A stretch of 64,000 bases of DNA from Jatrophihabitans sp. GAS493. Lineage in GTDB: Bacteria; Actinomycetota; Actinomycetes; Mycobacteriales; Jatrophihabitantaceae. Below are positions 16,129 through 24,104 of this stretch, piece by piece; position 1 is the first letter of the stretch; every line of letters begins with the position of its first letter. Made by a program: the position numbers and the translations under genes. The DNA lies in assembly GCF_900230215.1 (NCBI RefSeq), contig NZ_LT907982.1:2232001-2296000 (forward strand). Reading direction: 5' to 3'. The notes beneath the pieces are model-generated. The model was not told the DNA's origin and searched no databases. It saw nothing but the letters and a program-made list of their open reading frames with translations.

Positions 16129-17916
16129 CTAGCTGGCCTTCTTTCGTAGGGGGTGGACTGACGCGCCACCGAGCAGCTCGGCGACGATGCGAGGGTCTTG
16201 CACTAGGGCGGAGAGTTGGCCGGCGCGCTCGCGGAGCACGGCCCGCACCCGGGTGTCGAGGGTGTCGAGCGCGACGATGTCGACGATCTCGATGGATTCG
16301 TGCCGCTCGGAGCCGATGCGGTGGGCTCGGTCTTCGGCCTGGATCGACTCGACCAGCGACCAGGGGCGCTGCAGGAACACCACGGTGCTGGCGGCGGTGA
16401 GGGTGATGCCGACGCCGCCAGCACCGGTGGTCGCGCAGATCAGGTCCAGGTGGCCACCCTGGAACTTCTCCACCGTCTCGGTGCGGTCTTTCATGGACTG
16501 GCCGCCGATGACGTACCCGACGCGCAGCCCGGCTTTCGCGGCGGATTCCCCGGCTAGGCGCATCAGCTGCGCGGACGGCGCGAAGGCCACCACCTGCTGG
16601 TCGGGGCGCTCGGCGCAGATCTCCAGCATCGCGTCCACCTTCCAGCTGGGGTTGGTGAGCGTCACGCTGACGTGCTCGACCTGCTCGCCGGAGTCGTTGA
16701 TCTCGGTCGTGGTGGTGACTTCGGCCGCGGCGCTGGCCAGCTGCGACAGCCGCGTCATCTGGGCGAGCACGCTCATCACCGACAGTTCACCGCCGTCGGG
16801 CATCTGGGCGAGCATGTCGTTTTCCATCGCGTCGTAGGCCTTGCGGTAGGCCGGGGGCAGCTCGACGGCGCGCACCGAGTAGACCTTCGGCGGCAGCTGG
16901 TCCAGCACGTCGGCTTTGGCGACGCGGCGCTGCTGGCCGAGCAGGGTGGTGCGGAACTCGGGTTCGTTGCCGGGGTGAAGGCCCAGGATCGTCTCGCCGT
17001 AGTCGGCGGGGACCGAGAGGCAGTAGCGGTTGACCCAGCGCTCACGTGAGGGCCAGGCGCCCGGCGCGAGGCACGTGAGGGTGGGCCAGAGGTCGGCGGG
17101 GTGGTGGGTGATGGGGGTGCCCGACAGCGCGACGAATGCTTTGGCGTTGCGGGCGATCCGGCGCACCGCGGCCGAGCGGGCGGCATGGTGGTTTTTGATC
17201 AGGTGGCACTCGTCGGCGACCAGGGCGCGGGGGTCGAGCTCGATGAGCGGAGAGTGTGCGGGGTTGGTGTCTTTGGCGTCCATCCGCGCGGTGTCGTAGC
17301 TGGTGACGTAGACATCGGCCTCACCGATCAGGCCGCGTCGGCGCTTCGGGGAGCCGCGCCAGGCCGCGGTGCGCCAGAACGGAATCCAGTCGCGGAAGGC
17401 CTGCACCCAGGGGTCGACGACGCTGGCCGGGCAGATCACCAGGATCGGCATCGGGCTGGGGTTCTCCTTGTTCATGGAGCGTCCCCACAGCTCGATTAGG
17501 CCGAGAATGGTGGTGATCGTCTTGCCGGTGCCGGGCTCGTCGGTGATGAGGGTGTGGCCGGTGGCGGCGATCATGTTGGCGCCTTCCACCTGGTACGGGC
17601 GCGGGGTGTAGCCGTCTGGGATCGGCGCGCGCAGCGGCGTGGTGAGGTCTGCCGTGCGCGCGCTGATCTGTTCGGTTATCCAGGTCTGGAGGTTCGGGCC
17701 TGGTCGCCACGCCGGGCCGTAGACCGCGGCCAGCTGCACGACGGCCGCCCAAGTGAGCGGGCATAGCAGGGCACCTTTGGGGTTGCTGGTCTTGAATAGC
17801 GGGGTGGTCTGCTGCAGCTGCTTGGCGGTGAACGCAATGTCCTCGATCGCGCCGGCGGCGATCAGCACAATGCGCTGGCCGTCGGCGGCGATCTCGGCGT
17901 GGACTGCGGCGGTCAT
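16129..17916 (-). CDS. SNF2-family DEAD-type helicase/ATPase
   Basis: The protein has 595 residues. An N-terminal 85-residue region precedes the two RecA-like lobes: YTPRPYQVEG (Q-like motif), DEPGTGKT (motif I, about 124-131), VADECH (motif II, about 231-235), SGTPITHHPADLW (motif III), and in lobe 2 ATTGAGGVGITLT (V) and QAEDRAHRIGS (VI). This motif set defines SNF2-like translocases, common in phage replication and recombination modules. ATG 17916 overlaps the upstream stop as ATGA. Confidence 0.88.
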   Translation of the reverse strand: MTAAVHAEIAADGQRIVLIAAGAIEDIAFTAKQLQQTTPLFKTSNPKGALLCPLTWAAVVQLAAVYGPAWRPGPNLQTWITEQISARTADLTTPLRAPIPDGYTPRPYQVEGANMIAATGHTLITDEPGTGKTITTILGLIELWGRSMNKENPSPMPILVICPASVVDPWVQAFRDWIPFWRTAAWRGSPKRRRGLIGEADVYVTSYDTARMDAKDTNPAHSPLIELDPRALVADECHLIKNHHAARSAAVRRIARNAKAFVALSGTPITHHPADLWPTLTCLAPGAWPSRERWVNRYCLSVPADYGETILGLHPGNEPEFRTTLLGQQRRVAKADVLDQLPPKVYSVRAVELPPAYRKAYDAMENDMLAQMPDGGELSVMSVLAQMTRLSQLASAAAEVTTTTEINDSGEQVEHVSVTLTNPSWKVDAMLEICAERPDQQVVAFAPSAQLMRLAGESAAKAGLRVGYVIGGQSMKDRTETVEKFQGGHLDLICATTGAGGVGITLTAASTVVFLQRPWSLVESIQAEDRAHRIGSERHESIEIVDIVALDTLDTRVRAVLRERAGQLSALVQDPRIVAELLGGASVHPLRKKAS

Positions 17917-18314
17917 CGGTAGCTCTTGCAGACCGCTTCGAAGAGGGCCCGGACCTTCTCCTCGTGACCGTGACCTTTGCAGTGGTCGAGGGTGTTGTGG
18001 CAGCTGTTGTTGTGGCCAGGCTCTTTCGGGCACAACGTCCGGGAGCCCGTGTTGGCCGCGACGCGGTACTTCAACTCAGAGTCCGCGTGTCTACTCCGCT
18101 TGGCAATGATCGGATGACGCATCTCGGACGCCGGGTTATCCCGACAATCGCACCGCTTCACGGTGTAGCGGTAGACCTGCCCCTGGCCGAACTGGCGGTA
18201 CTTAGCCGAGACGCCGACGATCTCCCATCCGGTCGGCATCGCGGTGAGCGTGATGGTGCCGGTGCGCTTCTCGACGATCTCCACCTGGATGTCGTCGACG
18301 CTGACAGCGGGCAT
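17913..18314 (-). CDS. Phage protein with Cys/His cluster, function unknown
   Basis: The protein has 133 residues: a beta-rich N-terminal half (VEIVEKRTGTITLTAM), then CDCRDN, and a C-terminal Cys/His-rich stretch (LCPKEPGHNNSCHNTLDHC). AAGGA stands before the ATG at 18314. It is coupled to the helicase gene by an ATGA overlap. A zinc-bound structural role is plausible; no named family is recognised. Confidence 0.6.
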   Translation of the reverse strand: MPAVSVDDIQVEIVEKRTGTITLTAMPTGWEIVGVSAKYRQFGQGQVYRYTVKRCDCRDNPASEMRHPIIAKRSRHADSELKYRVAANTGSRTLCPKEPGHNNSCHNTLDHCKGHGHEEKVRALFEAVCKSYR

Positions 18315-18381
18315 TCTGGATTCCTTAGAAAGTTGGGGGTGCGGGCCAGCGCCACCCCAGTAGCGCTGGCCCGCGGGCGGG

Positions 18382-19191
18382 TTACTGCTGGCCGGTCAGC
18401 CGGGCCATGAGGGCTTGCTGCTCCGCGTTGAAGTCCTGCGGGGGCTGCACCGCTGGCTGGGCAGGCACCTGCTGAACCGGCTGCTGCGCGTAGGAGGCCT
18501 GGACCTGCGGCTGCTGGATGACCGGCGGCACGTACTGCTGAACCGGCTGCTGAACCACCGGGGCGGCCTGCGGCTGCGCGGGTGCCGGGGTGATGACCCC
18601 AGGGCGCTGGTAGGCGACCGAGAAGATCTTGGCCGGGTTCATGCCCGGGCCGCTCTGCCGCGTGCTGGTGAATGTGATCTGGATGGCGGCGCCGGCCTCC
18701 GGCGGTCCGACCGGAGCGCCGGCCTCTGCCATCGCCCGCACCAGCTCGTCGCGGGTGGCGCCCTTGACGTACCAGGTGCCCAGACCGTCGGGGTGCGTCG
18801 GGCTCGGCTCCATCTGCAGCGGCACCTTCATCACGAACTTCGGGCTGCCGTCCCGGAAAAACAACGGCTTGCCCTGGGTGTCGGTCTGCTGCTGGATGTC
18901 ACCGGAGCTCAGCGGCCGCGCGACGATTCCGACGTAGCTCTGGCCCGGCTGCTCGAACGCGAGTGACTTCCCTCCCCCGGTGCTCTGCTGGTTGTAGAAG
19001 TCGTCGAGGGAGCCCTGGGCCAGCGGCTGGGCGGGAGCGGCCATCTGCGGCTGCGGGTACCCCTGCTGCACCGGGAACTGGGCCGGGGGCTGCTGGTAGA
19101 CCGGCTGCTGGAACTGCGGCGGCGGTGCGTACTGCGGCTGAGCGGGCGGTGCGTAGGTGGGCGGGTAGCCCGGCTGTGCGAACTGCGTCAT
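18382..19191 (-). CDS. Phage single-stranded-DNA-binding-like protein with Gln/Pro-rich arms
   Basis: The protein has 269 residues. Residues 1-55 and about 195-255 are Pro/Gln/Tyr/Ala low complexity; the centre (LDDFYNQQSTGGGKSLAFEQ, then VGIVARPLSSGDIQQQTD and FVMKVPLQME) is beta-rich and resembles proteins annotated in actinophages as ssDNA-binding. Disordered arms are typical of SSBs that recruit partners. It lies between the exonuclease and helicase genes, fitting a recombination/replication role. AAAGG precedes the ATG. SSB function is inferred. Confidence 0.6.
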   Translation of the reverse strand: MTQFAQPGYPPTYAPPAQPQYAPPPQFQQPVYQQPPAQFPVQQGYPQPQMAAPAQPLAQGSLDDFYNQQSTGGGKSLAFEQPGQSYVGIVARPLSSGDIQQQTDTQGKPLFFRDGSPKFVMKVPLQMEPSPTHPDGLGTWYVKGATRDELVRAMAEAGAPVGPPEAGAAIQITFTSTRQSGPGMNPAKIFSVAYQRPGVITPAPAQPQAAPVVQQPVQQYVPPVIQQPQVQASYAQQPVQQVPAQPAVQPPQDFNAEQQALMARLTGQQ

Positions 19192-19245
19192 GAGAATTGC
19201 CTTTCGATTGTTGGGTGACGCTGGGTGAGTGGGTGGCGGCGTTGG

Positions 19246-19740
19246 CTACGAGCTGGCGGTGCCAGGGCAACCAACGCCGCCGTCTTTGGCCGACTGCAAT
19301 TGCTTGCGACGTGCGCGTCGGGTGCGTTGACAGTTGGTTTTGCATGTTCGGCACACCCTGCGATTTCGGTTATCGACAACGGTGTTTTCGGATGAGTACG
19401 CGTGACCAGATGGGCAGTGGGTTTTGGTCGCGTGATGTGCCGCAGGCCCCTCGCCGCGAAGTACGTTCTCGCGGTGAGTGACCGGTTCTAGATGCGCCGG
19501 GTTGACGCAAGGTGGGTTCCGGCAAAGGTGATCGAGTGACAACCCGTCCGGGATGGGACCGACCAACAGCTCGTAGGCGTAGCGGTGGGCCAGTGTTTTG
19601 CGCCCCTCGACGCGGAAACGCCCGTAGCCGAGCGGCTGGCGGTAGCCCCGCCATTCCCAGCAGTCACCGTCGGTGGAGCCCTTCTCTACGAACGCAAAGA
19701 AGCGCTCAGCGGCGGTGACGCCGAGTCGAGGCCTAGCCAT
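19246..19740 (-). CDS. Free-standing HNH homing endonuclease whose tail copies the exonuclease C-terminus
   Basis: The protein has 164 residues. WEWRGYRQPLGYGRF and AHRYAYELLVG lead into the HNH core LSLDHLCRNPPCVNPAHLE, then an H-x-K-THCPSGHAY zinc module common in phage HNH enzymes (about residues 110-140). The last 16 codons (19249-19296) encode QSAKDGGVGCPGTA plus two residues, almost the same as the end of the neighbouring exonuclease, but with many silent differences. The start overlaps the exonuclease stop by 8 bases. This is the signature of a homing endonuclease that entered the 3' end of the exonuclease gene. Confidence 0.88.
   Translation of the reverse strand: MARPRLGVTAAERFFAFVEKGSTDGDCWEWRGYRQPLGYGRFRVEGRKTLAHRYAYELLVGPIPDGLSLDHLCRNPPCVNPAHLEPVTHRENVLRGEGPAAHHATKTHCPSGHAYSSENTVVDNRNRRVCRTCKTNCQRTRRARRKQLQSAKDGGVGCPGTASS
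19249..19296 (-). repeat. 48-bp copy B of the exonuclease 3' end, fused to the HNH gene
   Basis: In frame with the HNH gene. Encodes the same 14-residue motif as 19742-19789; most base differences are at third codon positions. A 17-base core (plus strand ACGCCGCCGTCTTTGGC) is identical in both copies. Confidence 0.85.
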
Positions 19741-20548
19741 TGGACCCCGCCGTTCCGGGGCACCCGACGCCGCCGTCTTTGGCGCTCTGAGGCCTATAAA
19801 AGGGACAGAAGTAACAAAGGTCAGAGTCAGGAGTGGAAGGGACTTGAGACAGCTGCAGCCGGCCTGCGTGGATCTCGCGGGCGTAGTGCTGGCGAGTAGC
19901 GGTTTGTTCGAAGACCACTTGCAGGAGGTCGTCGATGTCGCTGGTGCGGTGTGCCTGCTCCCAGACGTAGAGCCCGTCAAGGCTCCCGGCAGTCGCGGGG
20001 TAGGCGAGCAGGACAACCCGGTCAACCGGGAGCCCCATGTTGCGGTAGCCGAGCCCGTAGAGATGGAGCTGGACTCGGTACTGCCTGGACGGACCCTTGG
20101 CCGATCGAACTTTGGCCAGGCTGGATTCGCCCAAGAATTTGTGGTCGTCGACCGAGCGCTCCTGCGCGTCGTAGAGGTCGGCGGTTCCGGGGTGGTCGGG
20201 GTGCGGCGTGACGCGCTGCTCGGCCACCCAGCGCATGACGTTCTTTCGCACGTTGTCGGCGGTGAAGGCGTCCGCGGCCCAGGCGTGCAGCGCGGTGCCG
20301 CGGATGGACGGCCAGGGGTCGAAGACGTGGTTGGTGGTGGGGCAGCCGGCCATCTTGCCGGCCACCTGCCGGTCGCACTCCACACCGAGCTCCGACGGGC
20401 CCAGGTGCAGCTGCAGCGATCGCGGGGCTTGGGCGGCGTGCTCGTGGAACACGCGCCGGATCTCGTTGGCGTAGCGGGCTGCCCAGGCGGTGTTGCCGTT
20501 GAGCGGCTTGGGGGCTGAGGCCATGAACGCGGCCGGGGACAACGTCAT
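19733..20548 (-). CDS. Cas4-like PD-(D/E)XK exonuclease with Fe-S Cys cluster
   Basis: The protein has 271 residues. LGPSELGVECDRQVAGKMAG carries the first Cys and the conserved Glu; GTALHAWA, the acidic SVDDHKFLGE (Asp...Lys catalytic motif) and RQYRVQLHLYGLGY (QxxxY) follow; the last Cys residues lie in LCYFCPFYRPQ and VGCPG. This matches the RecB/Cas4 exonuclease family with a 4Fe-4S cluster, which resects DNA ends for phage recombination. ATG 20548 overlaps a 47-residue gene (ATGA). The last codons are duplicated in the downstream HNH gene. Confidence 0.87.
   Translation of the reverse strand: MTLSPAAFMASAPKPLNGNTAWAARYANEIRRVFHEHAAQAPRSLQLHLGPSELGVECDRQVAGKMAGCPTTNHVFDPWPSIRGTALHAWAADAFTADNVRKNVMRWVAEQRVTPHPDHPGTADLYDAQERSVDDHKFLGESSLAKVRSAKGPSRQYRVQLHLYGLGYRNMGLPVDRVVLLAYPATAGSLDGLYVWEQAHRTSDIDDLLQVVFEQTATRQHYAREIHAGRLQLSQVPSTPDSDLCYFCPFYRPQSAKDGGVGCPGTAGSNG
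19742..19789 (-). repeat. 48-bp copy A of the exonuclease 3' end
   Basis: Native position in the exonuclease gene; pairs with copy B at 19249-19296. Encodes the last Cys of the presumed Fe-S cluster. Confidence 0.85.
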
Positions 20549-20688
20549 GACTGGACGTCCTTGAGCGAGTCCAGCCACGCGCAGTGCTCAGCCCACTGAC
20601 GAGCCTCACGGCTGCGGCGGGTGACTCGGCGTTCGTCGCGGACGAGCAGCGCGACCACGAGAAGCTGAACCACGATTAGGGTGATCAC
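20545..20688 (-). CDS. Small single-span membrane protein, 47 residues
   Basis: GTG at 20688 overlaps the upstream TGA (GTGA) and the stop overlaps the exonuclease ATG (ATGA). Residues 2-16 (ITLIVVQLLVVALLV) form a membrane helix, followed by a basic stretch (RDERRVTRRSREAR) and QWAEHCAWLDSLKDVQS. The exact overlaps on both sides support translation. The positive-inside rule puts the tail in the cytoplasm. Function unknown. Confidence 0.7.
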   Translation of the reverse strand: MITLIVVQLLVVALLVRDERRVTRRSREARQWAEHCAWLDSLKDVQS

Positions 20689-21356
20689 GACTCAGCGCCC
20701 GACCTTGCGGCGGCTACGGCCTTCGGGTCGAAGCCCTCGTGCACAAAGCGCTGATGGCCGGCCCGGCCCTGGGCGGTGTCGAATACCCGGTCGCAACCTT
20801 CGTACTGGCACGGGTGTTCGCCGGCGGCCTTGATCGGTGTGGGCTGCTGCGGAGCAGCGCTCGGCGTGGCCGGCGTCGCGGACCCCCCCCGCAGCTTGGC
20901 CTTGGCTATCTTGAGCGCCGCCTCGAGTTCGGCGATCTCGGCCCGGGCCGCACGTCGCGCCTGTGCGCCCTCGCGGTCTTCGCGCAGCCGGTTGTTCAGC
21001 ACGTCCAGGTCGTGGCGGATCCGCTCGCCTAGGTTGACGATGCGCTTGGAGTCCGACGTGGCGGCCTCTTCGAGGATCGCGTCAGCGGACGGCCCAGCCG
21101 CGGGGGCAGCGACGGTCGCCGGGCCGAACTCCTGTGGGAACGGGTTGACGGGCTTGGGCGCCACCGGCGAAGCGACCGCCTTGAGAGCGGGCGGCGCGGT
21201 GGTCGGTTTCGGAGCGGGCACGTCGGGGTCGTACTCGTTGCAGTCGCAGTTCGCACGGTCTTGGGCGTCGGTGTGCAGGCAGATCCGCAGGCCACCGTGG
21301 GCGTGCTCGATGCTGGGGTGGCCGCAGGTGCAATCGACCCGGCGAGGCGCGGTCAT
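20685..21356 (-). CDS. Phage protein with N-terminal Cys/His module and C-terminal C2H2 zinc finger
   Basis: The protein has 223 residues. The N-terminus CTCGHPSIEHAHGGLRICLH with CDCNEY is a Cys/His module; a Pro/Ala linker follows, then a charged coiled coil (about 105-160, RIRHDLDVLNNRLREDREGA), and a classical-looking finger CQYEGCDRVF...GHQRFVH (C-x4-C ... H-x3-H) near 190-212. C2H2 fingers are rare in bacteria but occur in some phages and in Ros/MucR proteins. DNA binding is plausible. ATG 21356 is set by an ATGA overlap. Confidence 0.65.
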   Translation of the reverse strand: MTAPRRVDCTCGHPSIEHAHGGLRICLHTDAQDRANCDCNEYDPDVPAPKPTTAPPALKAVASPVAPKPVNPFPQEFGPATVAAPAAGPSADAILEEAATSDSKRIVNLGERIRHDLDVLNNRLREDREGAQARRAARAEIAELEAALKIAKAKLRGGSATPATPSAAPQQPTPIKAAGEHPCQYEGCDRVFDTAQGRAGHQRFVHEGFDPKAVAAARSGAES

Positions 21357-21478
21357 CGGTCGAGCCACATCTGGGGACGCCCGCAGCGCAGGCACCAGGC
21401 GGTGACGAACACCCCGTCGAGCTGCAGGGTGTCGTCGTGGCCGACGAAGCGGCACTTGAGCTTGCGCAGCCAGATCAT
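21353..21478 (-). CDS. Small 41-residue zinc-type phage protein (DUF1660-like pattern)
   Basis: MIWLRKLKCRFVGHD starts the protein, with CLRCGRPQMW near the end: the C-x4-H ... C-x2-C arrangement of short phage proteins like DUF1660. Both ends are ATGA overlaps with neighbours, fixing its limits. Function unknown. Confidence 0.7.
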   Translation of the reverse strand: MIWLRKLKCRFVGHDDTLQLDGVFVTAWCLRCGRPQMWLDR

Positions 21479-21864
21479 GCCGCCACCTGCTCGGCGTCGC
21501 GGGCCTTCGCGCGGTGACGGGTGACGGTGCGCATCGAGATGTGCAGCTGCGTTGCGATCGTCTTGGAGGAGAGGCCACGGGCGTTCAGCGCCAAGACGGC
21601 CTCGTGCAACTCCGCGGAGGTGACGTGCACGTTCAGGTCGCCAGCGAGGAGCCGCTGAACGGCCACCGGATCGGGGGCGTACTTGCTGCGCGCGACGCGG
21701 ATGCGGGAGCCCCTCGGGTGGGTGAGCCAACGTTTCGCAACCCGGTGGCCGCAGCTGACGCAACGCCCGTGGCTGTAGTGGCGTAGAGCGCCGATCGCCC
21801 TGCGTTCCTCGAGTCGCCGGCTGGAGCTGATCAGCCGGCCGCAGTCGACACAGTTCCCGGTCAT
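21475..21864 (-). CDS. Helix-turn-helix protein with N-terminal zinc-ribbon-like Cys pairs
   Basis: The protein has 129 residues. CVDC (about residue 5) and CVSC (about 35) could form one zinc ribbon. The C-terminal 50 residues (ELHEAVLALNARGLSSKTIA, then LHISMRTVTRHRAK) are a LuxR/sigma-4-like helix-turn-helix. A regulator of phage early transcription is the simplest reading. ATG 21864 and the stop are both ATGA overlaps. Confidence 0.7.
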   Translation of the reverse strand: MTGNCVDCGRLISSSRRLEERRAIGALRHYSHGRCVSCGHRVAKRWLTHPRGSRIRVARSKYAPDPVAVQRLLAGDLNVHVTSAELHEAVLALNARGLSSKTIATQLHISMRTVTRHRAKARDAEQVAA

Positions 21865-22244
21865 GACGACTGGCCGCCGACCGGCGCGAGCTTCCAGCTG
21901 GTGCTCTTCTTGGCGTACGTGACGTAGAGCGCCGGGTTCTCGGCCTTGAGGCGGGTGGAGTCGATACGCCAGCTCTCGATGGCCTGCATCTTGAGCGGGC
22001 GCGCCAAGTGCGGGCTGGTGACCACGATCTCGGCTTCACCGGGGCGGGCCTGCGCGAGCTCGAACTTGATGCCGTTGGTGATCTCCTCGACGCGCTTTTT
22101 CGCTTCGTCGGCGTCGCGTTTGGCCTCGTCGTAGCTAAGCAGCAGCTGGTCCAGCCGGCTGTTGATGTCGGGGGTGACGGAGGGGACGGCCGGTGCGGGC
22201 GCGGGTGCACCGGGGATGGGCGGGAGCGAGTTGGCGATCGTCAT
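21861..22244 (-). CDS. Phage early protein with coiled coil, function unknown
   Basis: The protein has 127 residues: a Pro/Ala-rich start, a coiled coil (RLDQLLLSYDEAKRDADEAK, about 30-60), then ARPLKMQAIESWRIDSTRLK and NPALYVTYAKKSTSWKLAP. The last segment recurs in small actinophage proteins encoded beside Cas4-like exonucleases, so a role with the recombination enzyme is possible. It is translationally coupled on both sides. Confidence 0.62.
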   Translation of the reverse strand: MTIANSLPPIPGAPAPAPAVPSVTPDINSRLDQLLLSYDEAKRDADEAKKRVEEITNGIKFELAQARPGEAEIVVTSPHLARPLKMQAIESWRIDSTRLKAENPALYVTYAKKSTSWKLAPVGGQSS

Positions 22245-22597
22245 GACAGTTGGTCCTTCGTGGGCAGGTTCCAGACGGGGAGGTGGACGCCCGCGGCCTT
22301 GAGGCCCTGAGCGAGTTGGAGGGCCGCGAGGGAGCCGCGGTCGTTGGCGTTGATCCGTTCGGCCAGCACCTTCGCGGCCACGCGGTTCGGGTTGGTCTCG
22401 GTCGAGCCGTTGCGCAGCTCGACGAACACGCAGTGAGGCGGGCGGGTGCAGTCGGCGCGCAGCAGCTCGGCCTGGGCGAACACGTCGACGTGTCCGGCCA
22501 GCGCGTTGAACTGGGCGTGCACCTTCGGGTCGGTGTGAGAGCGGATCGAGTGCTTGACCAGCGCGAGCAGCTGGGCGTCGGTGATGTGTGCGCTCAT
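22241..22597 (-). CDS. Phage early protein, function unknown
   Basis: The protein has 118 residues from ATG 22597, fixed by an ATGA overlap. Helical, with HAQFNALAGHVDVFAQAELL and a beta hairpin (HCVFVELRNGSTETN). No family recognised; part of the early operon. Confidence 0.55.
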   Translation of the reverse strand: MSAHITDAQLLALVKHSIRSHTDPKVHAQFNALAGHVDVFAQAELLRADCTRPPHCVFVELRNGSTETNPNRVAAKVLAERINANDRGSLAALQLAQGLKAAGVHLPVWNLPTKDQLS

Positions 22598-22815
22598 TCG
22601 CCGGACTCCAGCGTCAGGAACCGGCTGCACATCTGCTGGATCTCCCAGCCGCTGTGCCGCGTCTTTCGCTCGTTGGCCCACTCGACGGTGTAGACGGTCA
22701 CGCGCTCGTGCCTGACCGGTTTGCGGGCATCGACAATCACGCCGCGCAGGTCGGCGTTCGTGCGGAGATTGGCGCCCACCTTGAAGCGGGGCGCGATCTT
22801 CCAGCTGGTGCTCAT
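22594..22815 (-). CDS. Phage early protein, function unknown
   Basis: Seventy-three residues from ATG 22815 (ATGA overlap). MSTSWKIAPRFKVGANLRTN, then a beta-rich part (VTVYTVEWANERKTRHSGWE) of the kind seen in small SH3-like folds. No family recognised. Confidence 0.55.
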   Translation of the reverse strand: MSTSWKIAPRFKVGANLRTNADLRGVIVDARKPVRHERVTVYTVEWANERKTRHSGWEIQQMCSRFLTLESGE

Positions 22816-23123
22816 GCGGCTGCCCGCCCAGCTGCCACGTTGGCGGCGATGGCGTCGGCGATCAGGGCGTCGTACTCGTCGGCGAGGGTGTCCAGCCGGG
22901 ACTGAACGGCGCCGAGGCCGCACATGTAGGTGGCCATGAAGTCCCCCGGGTTGTAGGTGAGTTCGTCGAACTGGGCGCGGTTGGCCACCAGGTCTTCGGT
23001 GAGGTCGGCCAGCCGCTGCTCGCTGAGGTGGGGGAGAAGCGCCTTGAGTGAGGCGTCTTCGTGGTATTCGGCCAGCTCGTCGCTGATGGCCTGGGCCGGG
23101 TATGCGCTGTAATCTGTGTCCAT
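22812..23123 (-). CDS. First gene of the phage early operon, function unknown
   Basis: The protein has 103 residues, acidic (MDTDYSAYPAQAISDELAEY) and largely helical. ATG 23123 is preceded by GGAAGGAACC. All later genes to the exonuclease follow with 4-base overlaps, so this start may load ribosomes for the whole chain. No domain recognised. Confidence 0.6.
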   Translation of the reverse strand: MDTDYSAYPAQAISDELAEYHEDASLKALLPHLSEQRLADLTEDLVANRAQFDELTYNPGDFMATYMCGLGAVQSRLDTLADEYDALIADAIAANVAAGRAAA

Positions 23124-23239
23124 CGGAGGTTCCTTCCGGTCGTGCCCGGGCCTGTTGACGCAGGTGCCGGGTTTTTACTTGGGCTTTTCAGGTGGTGGGG
23201 GAGCTCCGGCTGGTTACGGGAGGGGGCCAGCCGGAGCGT

Positions 23240-23464
23240 TCAGGCGGCGACGGGATCGCCGAGAAGGGATTCGAGGGAGACGTCGAGTAGAGACGCGAGG
23301 GTTTCGAGCTCGACGACGCTGAAGGGGATGTGTCCGCGGAAGCGGCGGGAGAACGCGGAGCGGGTGAGGCCGAGCTGGCCGGCGACGTGCACTTGCTGCA
23401 AGCCCCGGCGGGCCATCTCCGCTCGAACGTTGGCCGCTGCGCGGTCAGCGACTGTTTGGGTCAT
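23240..23464 (-). CDS. Cro-like XRE-family helix-turn-helix protein
   Basis: Seventy-four residues, nearly all one XRE helix-turn-helix (AEMARRGLQQVHVAGQLGLT, then RSAFSRRFRGHIPFS). It is the leftward gene facing the repressor across a shared operator region, the usual place of a Cro-type protein. No ribosome site is seen before ATG 23464; a TTGACT/CAAAGT promoter about 10-35 bases upstream would put the transcript start almost at the ATG, so leaderless translation is likely. Confidence 0.78.
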   Translation of the reverse strand: MTQTVADRAAANVRAEMARRGLQQVHVAGQLGLTRSAFSRRFRGHIPFSVVELETLASLLDVSLESLLGDPVAA

Positions 23465-23475
23465 AGGAGCTACTT

Positions 23476-23585
23476 TGCGCGCTGAGCGGGAAAAAGTCAA
23501 CATGAGACACGCCGCACTGAGAAAAACTTTTCCCGTTGTGACGTTGGTTATCGCATTGGGTGTAGCCAATGCGCGCTGAGCGCGC
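23476..23585. promoter_or_regulatory. Phage immunity operator region with divergent promoters
   Basis: A 13-bp direct repeat TGCGCGCTGAGCG lies at 23476-23488 and 23570-23582; the right copy extends to a full palindrome GCGCGC-TGA-GCGCGC (23571-23585). The left copy sits in the -35/-10 spacer of the leftward promoter (TTGACT, 23500-23495). A second palindrome CGCATTGG-6-CCAATGCG is at 23552-23573, overlapping the right site. TAGATT at 23586-23591, 7 bases before the repressor ATG, is a likely -10. Binding by the two HTH proteins is inference. Confidence 0.6.
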
Positions 23586-23597
23586 TAGATTCCCACT

Positions 23598-23956
<359 letters not shown>

Positions 23957-24104
23957 GTGGCGATCTATCTCGGCTCGCAATCCGAGCCGAAGATGGACTC
24001 TACCATCGACCGTGCCGTGGTTCTGCATCGGCCGTCGTGGGCCAGCTTTCCCCGATGTAGCGCGCACGGTACCGGTCATATAGGGCGACTGGAATGATCT
24101 AGTC

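Noticed and set aside
19733-20548. CRISPR-associated Cas4
   Set aside because: The fold and Fe-S cysteines match, but the phage early-operon context and lack of cas1/cas2 point to the phage exonuclease class.
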